A DNA stretch of 64,000 nt from an uncultured Pelagibacteraceae bacterium. GTDB lineage: Bacteria > Pseudomonadota > Alphaproteobacteria > Pelagibacterales > Pelagibacteraceae. Positions 29,091 through 39,207 of the stretch are shown here, in pieces (position 1 is the first letter of the stretch; every line of letters starts with the position of its first letter). The translations under genes and the position numbers were made by a program. The stretch covers positions 1-64,000 of the forward strand of contig CACENP010000005.1 of NCBI GenBank assembly GCA_902560815.1, written 5' to 3'. Below the pieces are notes generated by a model that saw nothing but the letters and a program-made list of their open reading frames with translations, did not search any database and had not been told where the DNA came from.

Positions 29091-30014
29091 CTATTTTTTA
29101 TAACTCCCTTTAGATTGTTTTTTTAAATTTTCACCAATTTCTATTCCTAATTCTGCTGCATGTTTTATATCTTTAGAAGACTTACAATAAAATCTTTCTT
29201 TTCCATCCAAAGAAAAAAGTTCTGCCTCAAGTGTAATATTTTCATTATTTATTAATGATATTGCTCCCACTGCTGTTTCACAATCTCCTTCTAAAACTTT
29301 AAGAACATTTCTTTCTGCTTGAGCACTATTAAAAGTTTTTTCATTATTTATTTTTTTAAAAACATTTTTTATATATTCATCATCTCTTTTGCATTGCAAT
29401 GCTATAACTCCTTGTCCAGCACTTGGAATAATTTCATCAATAGAAAAAATCTCAGAAATGTGTTCATCTAAATTTAAAGAATTAATACCAGCAAAAGATA
29501 AAATTATCGCATCATATAAATTTTGATTTAACTTGTTAATCCTAGTATCAACATTTCCTCTAATTAATTTGTAATTTAAATCGCTTCTTTTATTTTTTAA
29601 TTGAAATTCTCTTCTAAAAGAAGAAGTTCCTATTATTGAATTTTGATTTAAATCTTTAAATTTTATTTTATTTTTCGAAATTAATACCTCTCTAGGATCG
29701 TTTCTTTCCAAAAAACAATTTGTTAATAATCCATCAGTTTCATCTGAGGGCATATCTTTTAAAGCATGTACAGCAATATCAATTTTATTTTCTAATAATT
29801 CTTTTTCAATTTTGTTTGAAAAAAGTCCTTTGCCTCCTATTTCAGAAAGTCTATCCTTTTGATTTAAATCTCCTGCTGTAGTAATTTTTTTTATTTCTAC
29901 GCTCTCGATATTGAATTCTTTGGATACTTTTAAAATTTTTTCTTTTGCTTTTTCAGCATAGATTAATGCTAATTTACTACCTCTTGATCCAATAATAATT
30001 TTTTTGCTTTTCAT
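29091..30014 (-). CDS. hemC: hydroxymethylbilane synthase
   Basis: IIIGSRGSKLALIYAEK, DIAVHALKDMPSD, LEGDCETAVGA. Confidence 0.96.
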   Translation of the reverse strand: MKSKKIIIGSRGSKLALIYAEKAKEKILKVSKEFNIESVEIKKITTAGDLNQKDRLSEIGGKGLFSNKIEKELLENKIDIAVHALKDMPSDETDGLLTNCFLERNDPREVLISKNKIKFKDLNQNSIIGTSSFRREFQLKNKRSDLNYKLIRGNVDTRINKLNQNLYDAIILSFAGINSLNLDEHISEIFSIDEIIPSAGQGVIALQCKRDDEYIKNVFKKINNEKTFNSAQAERNVLKVLEGDCETAVGAISLINNENITLEAELFSLDGKERFYCKSSKDIKHAAELGIEIGENLKKQSKGSYKK

Positions 30015-30072
30015 TAAATTAATTTATAATCCATCTTTATATTTAGAATTTTAAATTAATAAAAACTAATTT

Positions 30073-31146
30073 ATGTCAAAAAAACCTGTAATTCTTGGAA
30101 TAGAGTCTAGTTGTGACGAAACTGCAGTGGCTTTGATTACAGAAAATAAGGAAGGTGAGCCAGAAATTTTATCCAATATAGTTTCTAGCCAAGTAGATAT
30201 TCATAAAGAATTTGGAGGTGTAGTCCCCGAGCTTGCTGCCAGAGCTCATATAGAAAAAATAGATTTGATCACAAAAAAAGCATTAGATGAAAGTAGAATT
30301 AATTTAAATAATATAGATGCAGTTGCTACAACTGCGGGTCCTGGATTAATAGTTTGTTTATCTGTTGGGCTAAATTTTGGTAAAGCAATTGCGGCATCCT
30401 TAAAAAAACCATTTATTGCTGTTAATCATTTGGAAGGGCATGCTTTAAGTCCTAAATTAAATTCAAAAATAAATTACCCTTATCTTTTACTTTTAATATC
30501 TGGAGGACACAGCCAATTTTTATGTGTTGAAGGACTGGGAAAATATAAAAGACTTGGAACGACTATTGATGATGCTGCTGGAGAAGCATTTGATAAAACT
30601 GCAAAATTACTCGGTATCGAATTTCCAGGTGGTCCACAAATAGAAGTGCTGGCAAAAAAAGGTGATTCAACAAGATTTGATTTACCAAAACCTATAATTA
30701 ATAAAGGTGGGTGTAATTTATCTTTTGCAGGACTTAAAACAGCTATTCTTAGAATTTCAAAAAATATAAAAAACGAAAAAGATAAATATGATCTTGCGGC
30801 TTCTTTTCAAAAAACAATGGAAGAGATATTATACAAAAAAAGCAAAGTTGCTTTTCAAGAATTTAATAATATTAATAAAAATAAAAATAAAACTTTTGTT
30901 GTAGCTGGTGGTGTTGCGGCAAATAAAAAAATAAGAGAGATTTTAATAAGACTCTGTAAGGAAGAAAATTTTGAAGCAATATTTCCACCAATTAACTTAT
31001 GTGGGGATAATGCTGCAATGATTGCATTTGCTGGATTAGAAAAATTCAAACAAAATCAATTTAATGATTTAGATTTTCCTGCAAAGCCAAGATGGCAACT
31101 AGACGAAAATGCTATTTTTTTAAAAGGGGCTGGTGTAAAAATTTAA
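30073..31146 (+). CDS. tsaD: tRNA N6-adenosine threonylcarbamoyltransferase
   Basis: ILGIESSCDETAVAL, NHLEGHALSP, LLLISGGHSQFL, VAGGVAANKKIRE. Confidence 0.97.
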   Translation: MSKKPVILGIESSCDETAVALITENKEGEPEILSNIVSSQVDIHKEFGGVVPELAARAHIEKIDLITKKALDESRINLNNIDAVATTAGPGLIVCLSVGLNFGKAIAASLKKPFIAVNHLEGHALSPKLNSKINYPYLLLLISGGHSQFLCVEGLGKYKRLGTTIDDAAGEAFDKTAKLLGIEFPGGPQIEVLAKKGDSTRFDLPKPIINKGGCNLSFAGLKTAILRISKNIKNEKDKYDLAASFQKTMEEILYKKSKVAFQEFNNINKNKNKTFVVAGGVAANKKIREILIRLCKEENFEAIFPPINLCGDNAAMIAFAGLEKFKQNQFNDLDFPAKPRWQLDENAIFLKGAGVKI

Positions 31147-31565
31147 TGAAGTACTGGTTATTAAAATCTGAACCAAATGTTTGGTCTATTAGTAATCAAA
31201 AAAAAGCTGGTTTAAAAGGAGCAACTTGGGATGGTGTTAGAAATTATCAAGCTGCAAATAATTTAAGAAAAATGTCTAGGGGTGATCTTTGTTTTTTTTA
31301 TCATTCAAATATTGGAAAAGAAATTGTAGGTATAGTTGAAGTTATAAAAACTGCTTTTGTAGACCCAACAGACAAAGAAAAAAAGTTTGTCGCTGTCCAG
31401 GTTAGATGCAAAAAAGTCTTAAATAAGCCAGTTTCTTTAGAAAATATTAAAAAAAATCCCAATCTTAATAACTTGCCCCTCATTAAACAAAGCAGATTAT
31501 CTGTAATGCCTATAGATACTAAAAGCTGGAAAATTATTTTGAAGATGAGTAGTATTAATAAATAA
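31146..31565 (+). CDS. EVE domain-containing protein
   Basis: MKYWLLKSEPNVWSISNQ, TWDGVRNYQAANNLRKMSRGDLCFFYHSN; internal ATG overlapping the tsaD stop preferred over the track start at 31092. Confidence 0.9.
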   Translation: MKYWLLKSEPNVWSISNQKKAGLKGATWDGVRNYQAANNLRKMSRGDLCFFYHSNIGKEIVGIVEVIKTAFVDPTDKEKKFVAVQVRCKKVLNKPVSLENIKKNPNLNNLPLIKQSRLSVMPIDTKSWKIILKMSSINK

Positions 31566-31610
31566 ATAAATCCTTAGAATTTGTTAGAATTGATTGAAAA
31601 ATAAAATTTT

Positions 31611-33638
31611 ATGCCAAAAAAGAAAAAAAGAAAAAAAATTAAAAAGAAAAAGTCTTCAAGAAAAAAAAGATTAAAAAGAATTAAAGTTAAAAAAATTGAA
31701 AATTCTGAATTAATTTATAAAACAAAAAGTGATTGGATAAAAAAAGCAATAATAAATAAATCTGGATACGAAAGAAAATATTCTGATTCAATTAAAAATA
31801 ACGATAGTTTTTGGAAAAAAGAAGGTAAGAGAATTACCTGGATTAAACCTTACACTAAAATTAAAGATTATAAATATAGCAAGTCGGATGTTCATATTAA
31901 ATGGTTTTATGATGGAACTTTAAATGCTTCAGCTAATTGTATCGATCGTCATTTAAAGAAAAATAAAGATAAAACTGCAATAATATGGGTCGGGGATGAT
32001 CCAAAAGTACAAAAAAAAATTAGTTATAAACAATTACACCAAGAAGTTTCAAAAGCAGCAAATGGATTAAAAGAAATAGGAGTTAAAAAAGGTGATAGAG
32101 TAACAATTTATTTAACAATGATACCTGAGTTAGCATATACAATGCTAGCATGTGCAAGAATAGGAGCTGTTCATTCAATAATTTTTGGAGGTTTCTCGGC
32201 GGACAGTATTACTGGAAGAATTAATGATTGTAAGTCCGATTACGTTATTACTGCTGATGAAGGTGTTAGAGGTGGAAAAATTATAGATTTAAAATCAACA
32301 GTTGATGAAGCTCTTTTAAATTGTCCAAATGTTAAAAAGTGTGTTGTAGTAAAACGTACTGGAAACAGAATTAATTGGGATGAAAGTAGAGATGTTTGGT
32401 ATCACGATATAACTAAAAAAGCATCAAAGAATTGTGAGCCTGAAGAAATGAATGCTGAAGATCCACTATTTATTTTATATACATCTGGATCTACAGGAAA
32501 GCCTAAGGGAGTTTTGCACACGACGGGTGGTTACATGGTTTATGCATCAATGACTCATCAATATATTTTTAACTATAAACCAAAAGATATTTACTGGTGT
32601 ACTGCAGATATTGGTTGGGTTACAGGTCATAGTTATATTATTTATGGACCTCTCGCAAATGGAGCCACAACAATTATGTCTGAAGGTATTCCTAATTATC
32701 CAGATTGGTCCAGATGGTGGCAAATAGTAGATAAATACAAAGTAAATATTTTTTATACAGCACCAACTGCAATAAGAGCCATAATGAGAGAAGGAGACGG
32801 GCCGGTAAAAAAAACATCAAGAAAATCACTTAAATTACTTGGAACTGTTGGAGAACCAATTAATCCAGAGGCTTGGCAATGGTATTTTAAGACAGTAGGA
32901 GATTCTAGATGTCCTATTGTTGATACTTGGTGGCAGACAGAAACTGGGGGAATTTTAATTAGTCCTCAAACCGGAGCAATAAATTTAAAGCCTGGATCTG
33001 CAACAAAACCATTTTATGGAATTAAACCTGAAATAGTTGATAAAAATGGAAAAGTTTTAAAAGGAGAAGCGCAGGGAAGACTGTGCATAGCACAATCTTG
33101 GCCAGGTCAAATGAGATCGGTATATGGAGACCACGATAGATTTATAGAAACATACTTTTCTCAGTTTGATGGAAAATATTTTACCGGTGATGGCTGCAGA
33201 CGAGATAAAGATGGATACTATTGGATAACTGGAAGGGTGGATGATGTTATTATTGTATCAGGACATAATTTAGGAACTGCTGAAATAGAAAGTGCCTTTG
33301 TAGCACATCCAAAAGTTGCTGAAGCTGCGGTGGTTGGTTACCCCCATGATATAAAAGGAAATGGATTATATTGTTATGTAACTTTAAACGTGGGACAAGA
33401 ACCTAATGGAGACCTAGAAAGAGAATTAAAACTATGGGTAAGAAAACAAATTGGAGCGATTGCTACTCCAGATTTTATTCAGTTTTCACCTGGATTACCA
33501 AAAACAAGATCTGGAAAAATAATGAGGAGAATTTTAAGAAAGATAGCTGCTAATGAACATGAACAACTTGGAGATACGACAACTTTAGCTGATCCAAGCG
33601 TAGTTAAAAGTTTAGTTGGAAATAGAAAAAATACTTAG
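31611..33638 (+). CDS. acs: acetyl-CoA synthetase with basic N-terminal extension
   Basis: [47 protein letters not shown]-like [17 protein letters not shown]. Confidence 0.95.
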   Translation: MPKKKKRKKIKKKKSSRKKRLKRIKVKKIENSELIYKTKSDWIKKAIINKSGYERKYSDSIKNNDSFWKKEGKRITWIKPYTKIKDYKYSKSDVHIKWFYDGTLNASANCIDRHLKKNKDKTAIIWVGDDPKVQKKISYKQLHQEVSKAANGLKEIGVKKGDRVTIYLTMIPELAYTMLACARIGAVHSIIFGGFSADSITGRINDCKSDYVITADEGVRGGKIIDLKSTVDEALLNCPNVKKCVVVKRTGNRINWDESRDVWYHDITKKASKNCEPEEMNAEDPLFILYTSGSTGKPKGVLHTTGGYMVYASMTHQYIFNYKPKDIYWCTADIGWVTGHSYIIYGPLANGATTIMSEGIPNYPDWSRWWQIVDKYKVNIFYTAPTAIRAIMREGDGPVKKTSRKSLKLLGTVGEPINPEAWQWYFKTVGDSRCPIVDTWWQTETGGILISPQTGAINLKPGSATKPFYGIKPEIVDKNGKVLKGEAQGRLCIAQSWPGQMRSVYGDHDRFIETYFSQFDGKYFTGDGCRRDKDGYYWITGRVDDVIIVSGHNLGTAEIESAFVAHPKVAEAAVVGYPHDIKGNGLYCYVTLNVGQEPNGDLERELKLWVRKQIGAIATPDFIQFSPGLPKTRSGKIMRRILRKIAANEHEQLGDTTTLADPSVVKSLVGNRKNT

Positions 33639-34258
33639 AACTTTATTCTTTCGCTAAATTCTTTTTTAACAATATCCCACTTTAAAATTACTGAATTTAA
33701 AACAATCTTACGATCAAGGTTTTTTAATTCATCAGCTATTGGTGCCCACTTGTATAATGATAATGCACTAGGATTAAATGGAAGATCATTATAATAAGTA
33801 TCCCAATTAATATTTTGTAATCTTTCATTAAAATTCTTTTTTGCTTCCTCTATAATATCTAGTGGCATTTTATTCGTAGTTTCATCATCTAAAATTTTTA
33901 GGAAAATTTCTTTAGCTTTGTTAATTTCCTGATAATTAAAACTATTTTTTAAATAAGAAAATGTAAAAAATGTTAAATCTTGAAGAGCAACAGCATACAT
34001 ATTCCACTTAGCTAAATTTACTGATGCCATAAACTTATCATTTTCAAAATGAAGAACATATCTTGTTCCCATTCTAGTTTTTAAATATCCATAAAGTGTA
34101 ACTTGAGTAACCCAGGCTGATTTAGATTGTATAAAATCCTCTAATTCATCGAAATTACTTATTTTTGTCTTTGGTATAAAAGCTTTAAAAAGTGAAAAAA
34201 GATAAATCTTAAAATCTTTCCAGGTAAGGTCTTTCCAAGTTAATTTGTATTTTGCCAT
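33635..34258 (-). CDS. hypothetical protein
   Basis: 207-aa ORF in a gene-length gap; no motif recognised. Confidence 0.6.
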   Translation of the reverse strand: MAKYKLTWKDLTWKDFKIYLFSLFKAFIPKTKISNFDELEDFIQSKSAWVTQVTLYGYLKTRMGTRYVLHFENDKFMASVNLAKWNMYAVALQDLTFFTFSYLKNSFNYQEINKAKEIFLKILDDETTNKMPLDIIEEAKKNFNERLQNINWDTYYNDLPFNPSALSLYKWAPIADELKNLDRKIVLNSVILKWDIVKKEFSERIKF

Positions 34259-34382
34259 AAAAAAGGTGTTTATTTATTTTATACCCTAAAAACTCCACTA
34301 TTATTAACAATTTTAACACTTTAAATCTCTTTCATAATGGTTATGGTTTCCGCCAGTTATAACTAAAAGAGGAGAGATAAAA

Positions 34383-34643
34383 ATGTCAAAACAAGCACAA
34401 CACTGGGAAAAAACCAGAGGATTGTTAATTGTTACATTAGCAATTTGGTTTGTATTCTCAATTGGCATCTTCCTTTTTGGCGCTGAAATGGAGTCCGTTG
34501 GTGGACCCTTCGGTTATCCACTGACATATTGGTTTACTTGTCAGGGGTCTCTTGGAATTTTTGTAATCCTAATTTTCTGGTTTGCGAACAGACAAGAAAA
34601 AATCGATGAAGAGTTCGGCTTCAGTGAAAAAGGAGATGATTAA
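34383..34643 (+). CDS. DUF4212 small subunit of sodium/solute symporter
   Basis: HWEKTRGLLIVTLAIWFVFSIGIFLF, GGPFGYPLTYWFTCQGSLGIFVILIFWFANRQ. Confidence 0.9.
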   Translation: MSKQAQHWEKTRGLLIVTLAIWFVFSIGIFLFGAEMESVGGPFGYPLTYWFTCQGSLGIFVILIFWFANRQEKIDEEFGFSEKGDD

Positions 34644-36460
34644 TGATTAAAGGTAATTTTATAGATAATTTGCCTAAAGTTTATGGAATCTACACAGGTG
34701 GATTTTTAGCTTTCATAATCATTATGGCAATTGGCGAACAGATGGGTATGTCAGCAAAAGCAATAGGAATTGCATTCGTTGCTTTTACTGTGGCCATCTA
34801 CGCTATAATTGGTTATCTATCACGTACAGCACAAGCTGATGCTTATTACGTAGCTGGAAGACAAGTACCGACCGTGTTCAATGGAATGGCGACTGCAGCA
34901 GACTGGATGTCTGGTGCATCATTCGTTGCAATGGCAGGTGGTATTTACTTCAAAGGTTACGGATATATGGCACTACTTGTAGGTTGGACTGGTGGATACG
35001 TATTAGTTGCATCTTTATTAGCACCATACCTAAGAAAATTTGGCTGTTACACAGTTCCAGATTTTATTGGTACAAGATACGGTGGTAATTTAAGTAGGTT
35101 TTTAGCAGTAGTAGTCTTAACTGTTGCTTCATTTACTTATGTGACTGCACAAATTAACGCTACAGGTACTATTGCATCTGTTGCTTTAGATATCCCATTC
35201 CAATACGCAGTTTATGTTGGGTTAGTAAGTATTTTACTATGTTCAATGTTAGGTGGTATGAGAGGGGTAACTTGGACACAGGTTGCACAATATATCGTAT
35301 TGATAATAGCTTACTTGCTTCCAGTATTTTGGATTAGTAACAAAATGGGTGCGGGTTTCTTCCCACACTTTATGTTAGCTGATGAAGTTGCTAGAATTGC
35401 TGATCTTGAAGTCCAATTTGGTTTAGGAACAGTAACAAACTCTGCAGCAGATTTAGCAACTGTACCAAAAGGTTTAGCAGGTATAACTAAAGCTCACTCA
35501 GCGGTTAACGCTACACCTTGGGCATTTATTTCATTAGCACTAGCGATGATGATGGGAACAGCTTCATTGCCTCACGTAATGATGAGATATTTTACTACTC
35601 CAAGTGTAAAAGCGGCTAGAAAATCAGTAGGTTGGTCTTTATTCTTTATCTTCCTACTTTATTCTTCTGCTCCAATGTTAGCGACACTATCTAAATTGTC
35701 ATTGATAGATCCTAACTTAGCGACTGGAATTATTGGTAAATCGATAAGTGAAGTTCAAGCGATAGATTGGTATCAAAACTGGAACCAAGCAAACTTAATG
35801 TTTGTAAGCGACTTTAATGGAAATGGAACTCTTGAATTAAATGAGTTTTTCATGGGTGGTAAAGCCGTTGTGTTAGCAACTCCGGAAATAGCTGGATTAC
35901 CATATGTAATCTCAGGTCTAGTTGCTGCTGGAGGTATGGCGGCTGCCATGTCAACAGCGGATGGTTTAATTCTAGCGATTGCAAATGCTTTGTCTCATGA
36001 CTTGTACTACAAGATCATTGATCCAAAAGCAGAAACTGCAAAAAGACTAGTTGTTGCAAGGGTATTACTTGTAGTAATTGGTTTTGCTGGAGCAACTATT
36101 GCAGCAATGGAGATCCAAGGTATCTTAGGTTCAGTAATCTGGGCTTTTGACTTTGCGATGTCTGGATTGTTCTTCCCACTTGTACTTGGTGTATGGTGGA
36201 AGAGAGCTAACAGAGAAGGTGCTATAGCTGGTATGGCTTTAGGTCTTGCTTCTGGTATGGGTTACCTAATTTGGGTACGAAATGGTGGAAGTGGATTCTT
36301 AGGTATTACACAGTTAACGTTTGGTATCTTCGGTTCAGCTGTCAGCTTAGTATCTATGGTTGTGGTAAGTTTAATTACTTCAGAGCCTGATGCTGCTACG
36401 CAAAAAATGGTTGATGAGGTTCGAGTACCAGCTGGTAAATCGATCCTTGGCAAACACTAA
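34643..36460 (+). CDS. sodium:solute symporter, acetate-permease-like (VC_2705-type), with EF-hand-like loop
   Basis: ADAYYVAGRQVPTVFNGMATAADWMSGASF, SLPHVMMRYFTTPS; DFNGNGTLELNE at 35810-35845. Confidence 0.9.
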   Translation: MIKGNFIDNLPKVYGIYTGGFLAFIIIMAIGEQMGMSAKAIGIAFVAFTVAIYAIIGYLSRTAQADAYYVAGRQVPTVFNGMATAADWMSGASFVAMAGGIYFKGYGYMALLVGWTGGYVLVASLLAPYLRKFGCYTVPDFIGTRYGGNLSRFLAVVVLTVASFTYVTAQINATGTIASVALDIPFQYAVYVGLVSILLCSMLGGMRGVTWTQVAQYIVLIIAYLLPVFWISNKMGAGFFPHFMLADEVARIADLEVQFGLGTVTNSAADLATVPKGLAGITKAHSAVNATPWAFISLALAMMMGTASLPHVMMRYFTTPSVKAARKSVGWSLFFIFLLYSSAPMLATLSKLSLIDPNLATGIIGKSISEVQAIDWYQNWNQANLMFVSDFNGNGTLELNEFFMGGKAVVLATPEIAGLPYVISGLVAAGGMAAAMSTADGLILAIANALSHDLYYKIIDPKAETAKRLVVARVLLVVIGFAGATIAAMEIQGILGSVIWAFDFAMSGLFFPLVLGVWWKRANREGAIAGMALGLASGMGYLIWVRNGGSGFLGITQLTFGIFGSAVSLVSMVVVSLITSEPDAATQKMVDEVRVPAGKSILGKH

Positions 36461-36470
36461 ATAATCTTTT

Positions 36471-36498
36471 AAAGGGGCGATTAATTTCGCCCCTTTTA
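36471..36498 (+). terminator. Rho-independent terminator
   Basis: aaaggggcga-ttaatt-tcgcccctttt directly after symporter stop; 10-bp stem. Confidence 0.88.
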
Positions 36499-36529
36499 AT
36501 TTCTCACTTTTTAAAATATAAATTTCACG

Positions 36530-36886
36530 ATGTCTGCTAATTTTCATCCTCTAGTCTATATAATTGATTATATTCTTGGAATAATCATGTGGACCTTGAT
36601 TGGAAGAGTTGCAATGAACATTTTTCAAAGAGAAGACTCTCAATTTTTTTTCATGAGAGTATTTGTAAAATTTACTAATCCACTAATTTATATTTTTAAA
36701 CCTATAACCCCTTCATTCATAATCCATCCGTTAGTGCCTTTATATGTAGCTTGGTTTTTCTTTATGATAAGATTTTATTTAATGCCATGGGTTTTGGGTT
36801 ATTCTGTAATGGGTATGCTATCTTTTCCTCTAGAAAGTGAAATTTCGAGACAAATTTATCAATTTTTTAATTCAATTAAATTTTAA
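36530..36886 (+). CDS. conserved hypothetical membrane protein (YggT-like in character)
   Basis: 118 aa, three hydrophobic segments, VKFTNPLIYIFKPITPSFI. Confidence 0.6.
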   Translation: MSANFHPLVYIIDYILGIIMWTLIGRVAMNIFQREDSQFFFMRVFVKFTNPLIYIFKPITPSFIIHPLVPLYVAWFFFMIRFYLMPWVLGYSVMGMLSFPLESEISRQIYQFFNSIKF

Positions 36887-36914
36887 AAATTGATACTAGT
36901 AAATCTAGCTATCA

Positions 36915-37574
36915 ATGAAAAAAATACAAATTTCACCATCAATTTTGTCAGCTGATTTTAGTCAGTTAGGAAATGAAATAAAGAGATTAGAAGAAGGTGG
37001 GGCGGATATGATTCATGTTGATGTTATGGATGGTCATTTTGTTCCTAATCTTACAATTGGTCCACCTGTAATTAAGAGGTTGCGTAATTGTACCAAACTG
37101 CCTTTTGATGTTCATTTAATGATATCTCCAGTACACAAATATATTGAAGATTTTTCAAATGCAGGAGCAGATATAATTACAATTCATCCAGAAGCAACAG
37201 ATAATTTAACTGAGTCAATAAATCTTATAAGAAAACTTAATAAAAAAATTGGAGTTTCCTTAAATCCTGACACAAAATTAAGTGTTATTGAAAATATTTT
37301 AGATCAAATAGATCTTGTTTTAATTATGAGCGTTTTTCCTGGATTTGGTGGTCAAAAATTTATGCCAGAAATTGTAACAAAAATTAAAAATTTAAAAAAA
37401 ATAAAAGAAGAAAAAAAATTTAACTTTGACATCGAAGTAGATGGTGGGATTAATTTTAATAATAATAAAATTGTAATAGAGGCTGGTGCTAATATTCTAG
37501 TTTCAGGAACAACTATTTTTAAAGAAAATAATGGTAATATAAAAAAAAATATTGATCTTCTGAAGTTAGTATAA
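36915..37574 (+). CDS. rpe: ribulose-phosphate 3-epimerase
   Basis: ISPSILSADFSQLG, DMIHVDVMDGHFVPNLTIGP, VFPGFGGQKFM. Confidence 0.96.
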   Translation: MKKIQISPSILSADFSQLGNEIKRLEEGGADMIHVDVMDGHFVPNLTIGPPVIKRLRNCTKLPFDVHLMISPVHKYIEDFSNAGADIITIHPEATDNLTESINLIRKLNKKIGVSLNPDTKLSVIENILDQIDLVLIMSVFPGFGGQKFMPEIVTKIKNLKKIKEEKKFNFDIEVDGGINFNNNKIVIEAGANILVSGTTIFKENNGNIKKNIDLLKLV

Positions 37575-37578
37575 ATTA

Positions 37579-39207
37579 ATGGTTTTAAAGAATTCTTTAA
37601 ATTTTATTAGTGAATTTTTAGATTACGCATCAAGACAAATAAGAAAAATTTATTTAAGTTCAAAAATTTATAATAATAAAATATCAAAAATTGATGATAA
37701 ACTTATAGAATACAAACCAAATCCTAACCTTTTAGATTGTTTAATTAAATATGAAAAAAAGAAAAATAATATAGAAAATTTCTATTTAAATTCAGTTTGG
37801 ACAAATAAAAATATTAATGAAAAAGATTACAAAAAACTTCATAATTTTTTTTGGTTATTTACAATTGATTTAAAATCTTCAAAAAAAATAACTCAGTCAA
37901 TTATTTTAAACTGGATAGAAACTAATCAAAAATATAATTCAAAAAATTGGGAAATAGATACTTTGTCCAAAAGAATAATATCTTGGATCTCAAATTCAAG
38001 ATTGAGTTATGATGAAAGTGATTCTTCTTATAAAGAAAAATTTAATAGCAATATAAAAAAACAAGTGAACCATTTGATTAATGAAATAACTCGATCTACA
38101 TGGGTAAATGATAAAATGATAGGTTGCGCTGCAATAATTTTAACTGGCCTATCATATAAAGATGAAAAATACTTAAATTACGGTTTAAATTTATTAAAAA
38201 AAATTATTAATCTTTCTTTTGATGCTACAGGATTCCCTAAATCTAGAAATATTAGACAACTTTTTTTCTACTTAAAATATTTTATTTTAATTAGAGAATG
38301 GTTGAAGGAGTCACAAAACGAAATTCCTGATTATTTAAATGAAATAATTTTTTATTTAGGTCAAAGTTATAATTTTATATGGCAGAACACTAATCAAAAT
38401 TTTCTATTTAATGGAAATCAAAATAATAAAAATTATGATTTTGATAAATATTTAAATTTTCATAACTATAAATTCAAAAGTGAGAGTAATGAATATGGTG
38501 GTTACGTTATTTTAAAAAACAAAAATGTTATTATATCTGTTGATTTAGGGTCTTCACCTGAAAGAAAGTACAGTGATGATTATCAATCGGGAGCATTATC
38601 TTTTGAAATTTTTTTTAATAATTGTAAATTAATTTCTAACTGTGGCTATTTTCAAAATTATAAGCATCAGTTAAATTATATTTCTAAATCTTCAGCTTCT
38701 CATTCTACACTTACTTTAGATAATAGATCTTCTTGTAAATTTAAAAAAAATTCAAATAATATTTTAAAAGTAGACCAAGACTTAAAAGTATTAAAAAAAA
38801 CAGTTTTATGTGAAAAAAATTATTGGGCTATTATTGGATCTCATGAAGGTTATTTAAAAAAATATGGGGTAATTCATGAAAGAAAAATAGAATATTTTCC
38901 AGAAAAGAAAAAATTTTTAGGAACTGATAAATTAATAAAAAAGAAAAAATTTAAAAGTACAAATTTTGAAATTCGTTTTCATTTCGAGCCTGATGTTAAA
39001 TTGACAAAAACTCAAGATGAAAAATCAATTCTAATTGAATTAGAAAATTCTGGGTGGAAATTTTCTTCAAAAAATAATAAAATTGATGTTGAAACTGGTT
39101 TATATTTCGGTAAAAAAAACTCTTTTGTTGAAAATCAAAATATTTTTATTTCAGGAATAACGCAAAATGAAAATGAAGAAATTATATGGGAAATAATTAA
39201 AATTTAA
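37579..39207 (+). CDS. heparinase II/III family protein
   Basis: LIGCAA-like MIGCAAIILTGL, YQSGALSFEIFFNNCKLISNCG, SASHSTLTLDNRSS. Confidence 0.8.
   Translation: MVLKNSLNFISEFLDYASRQIRKIYLSSKIYNNKISKIDDKLIEYKPNPNLLDCLIKYEKKKNNIENFYLNSVWTNKNINEKDYKKLHNFFWLFTIDLKSSKKITQSIILNWIETNQKYNSKNWEIDTLSKRIISWISNSRLSYDESDSSYKEKFNSNIKKQVNHLINEITRSTWVNDKMIGCAAIILTGLSYKDEKYLNYGLNLLKKIINLSFDATGFPKSRNIRQLFFYLKYFILIREWLKESQNEIPDYLNEIIFYLGQSYNFIWQNTNQNFLFNGNQNNKNYDFDKYLNFHNYKFKSESNEYGGYVILKNKNVIISVDLGSSPERKYSDDYQSGALSFEIFFNNCKLISNCGYFQNYKHQLNYISKSSASHSTLTLDNRSSCKFKKNSNNILKVDQDLKVLKKTVLCEKNYWAIIGSHEGYLKKYGVIHERKIEYFPEKKKFLGTDKLIKKKKFKSTNFEIRFHFEPDVKLTKTQDEKSILIELENSGWKFSSKNNKIDVETGLYFGKKNSFVENQNIFISGITQNENEEIIWEIIKI

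Noticed and set aside
31092-31145. Extended start of the EVE-domain ORF
   Set aside because: It lies inside tsaD in another frame; the family start MKYWLLKSEP is at 31146.
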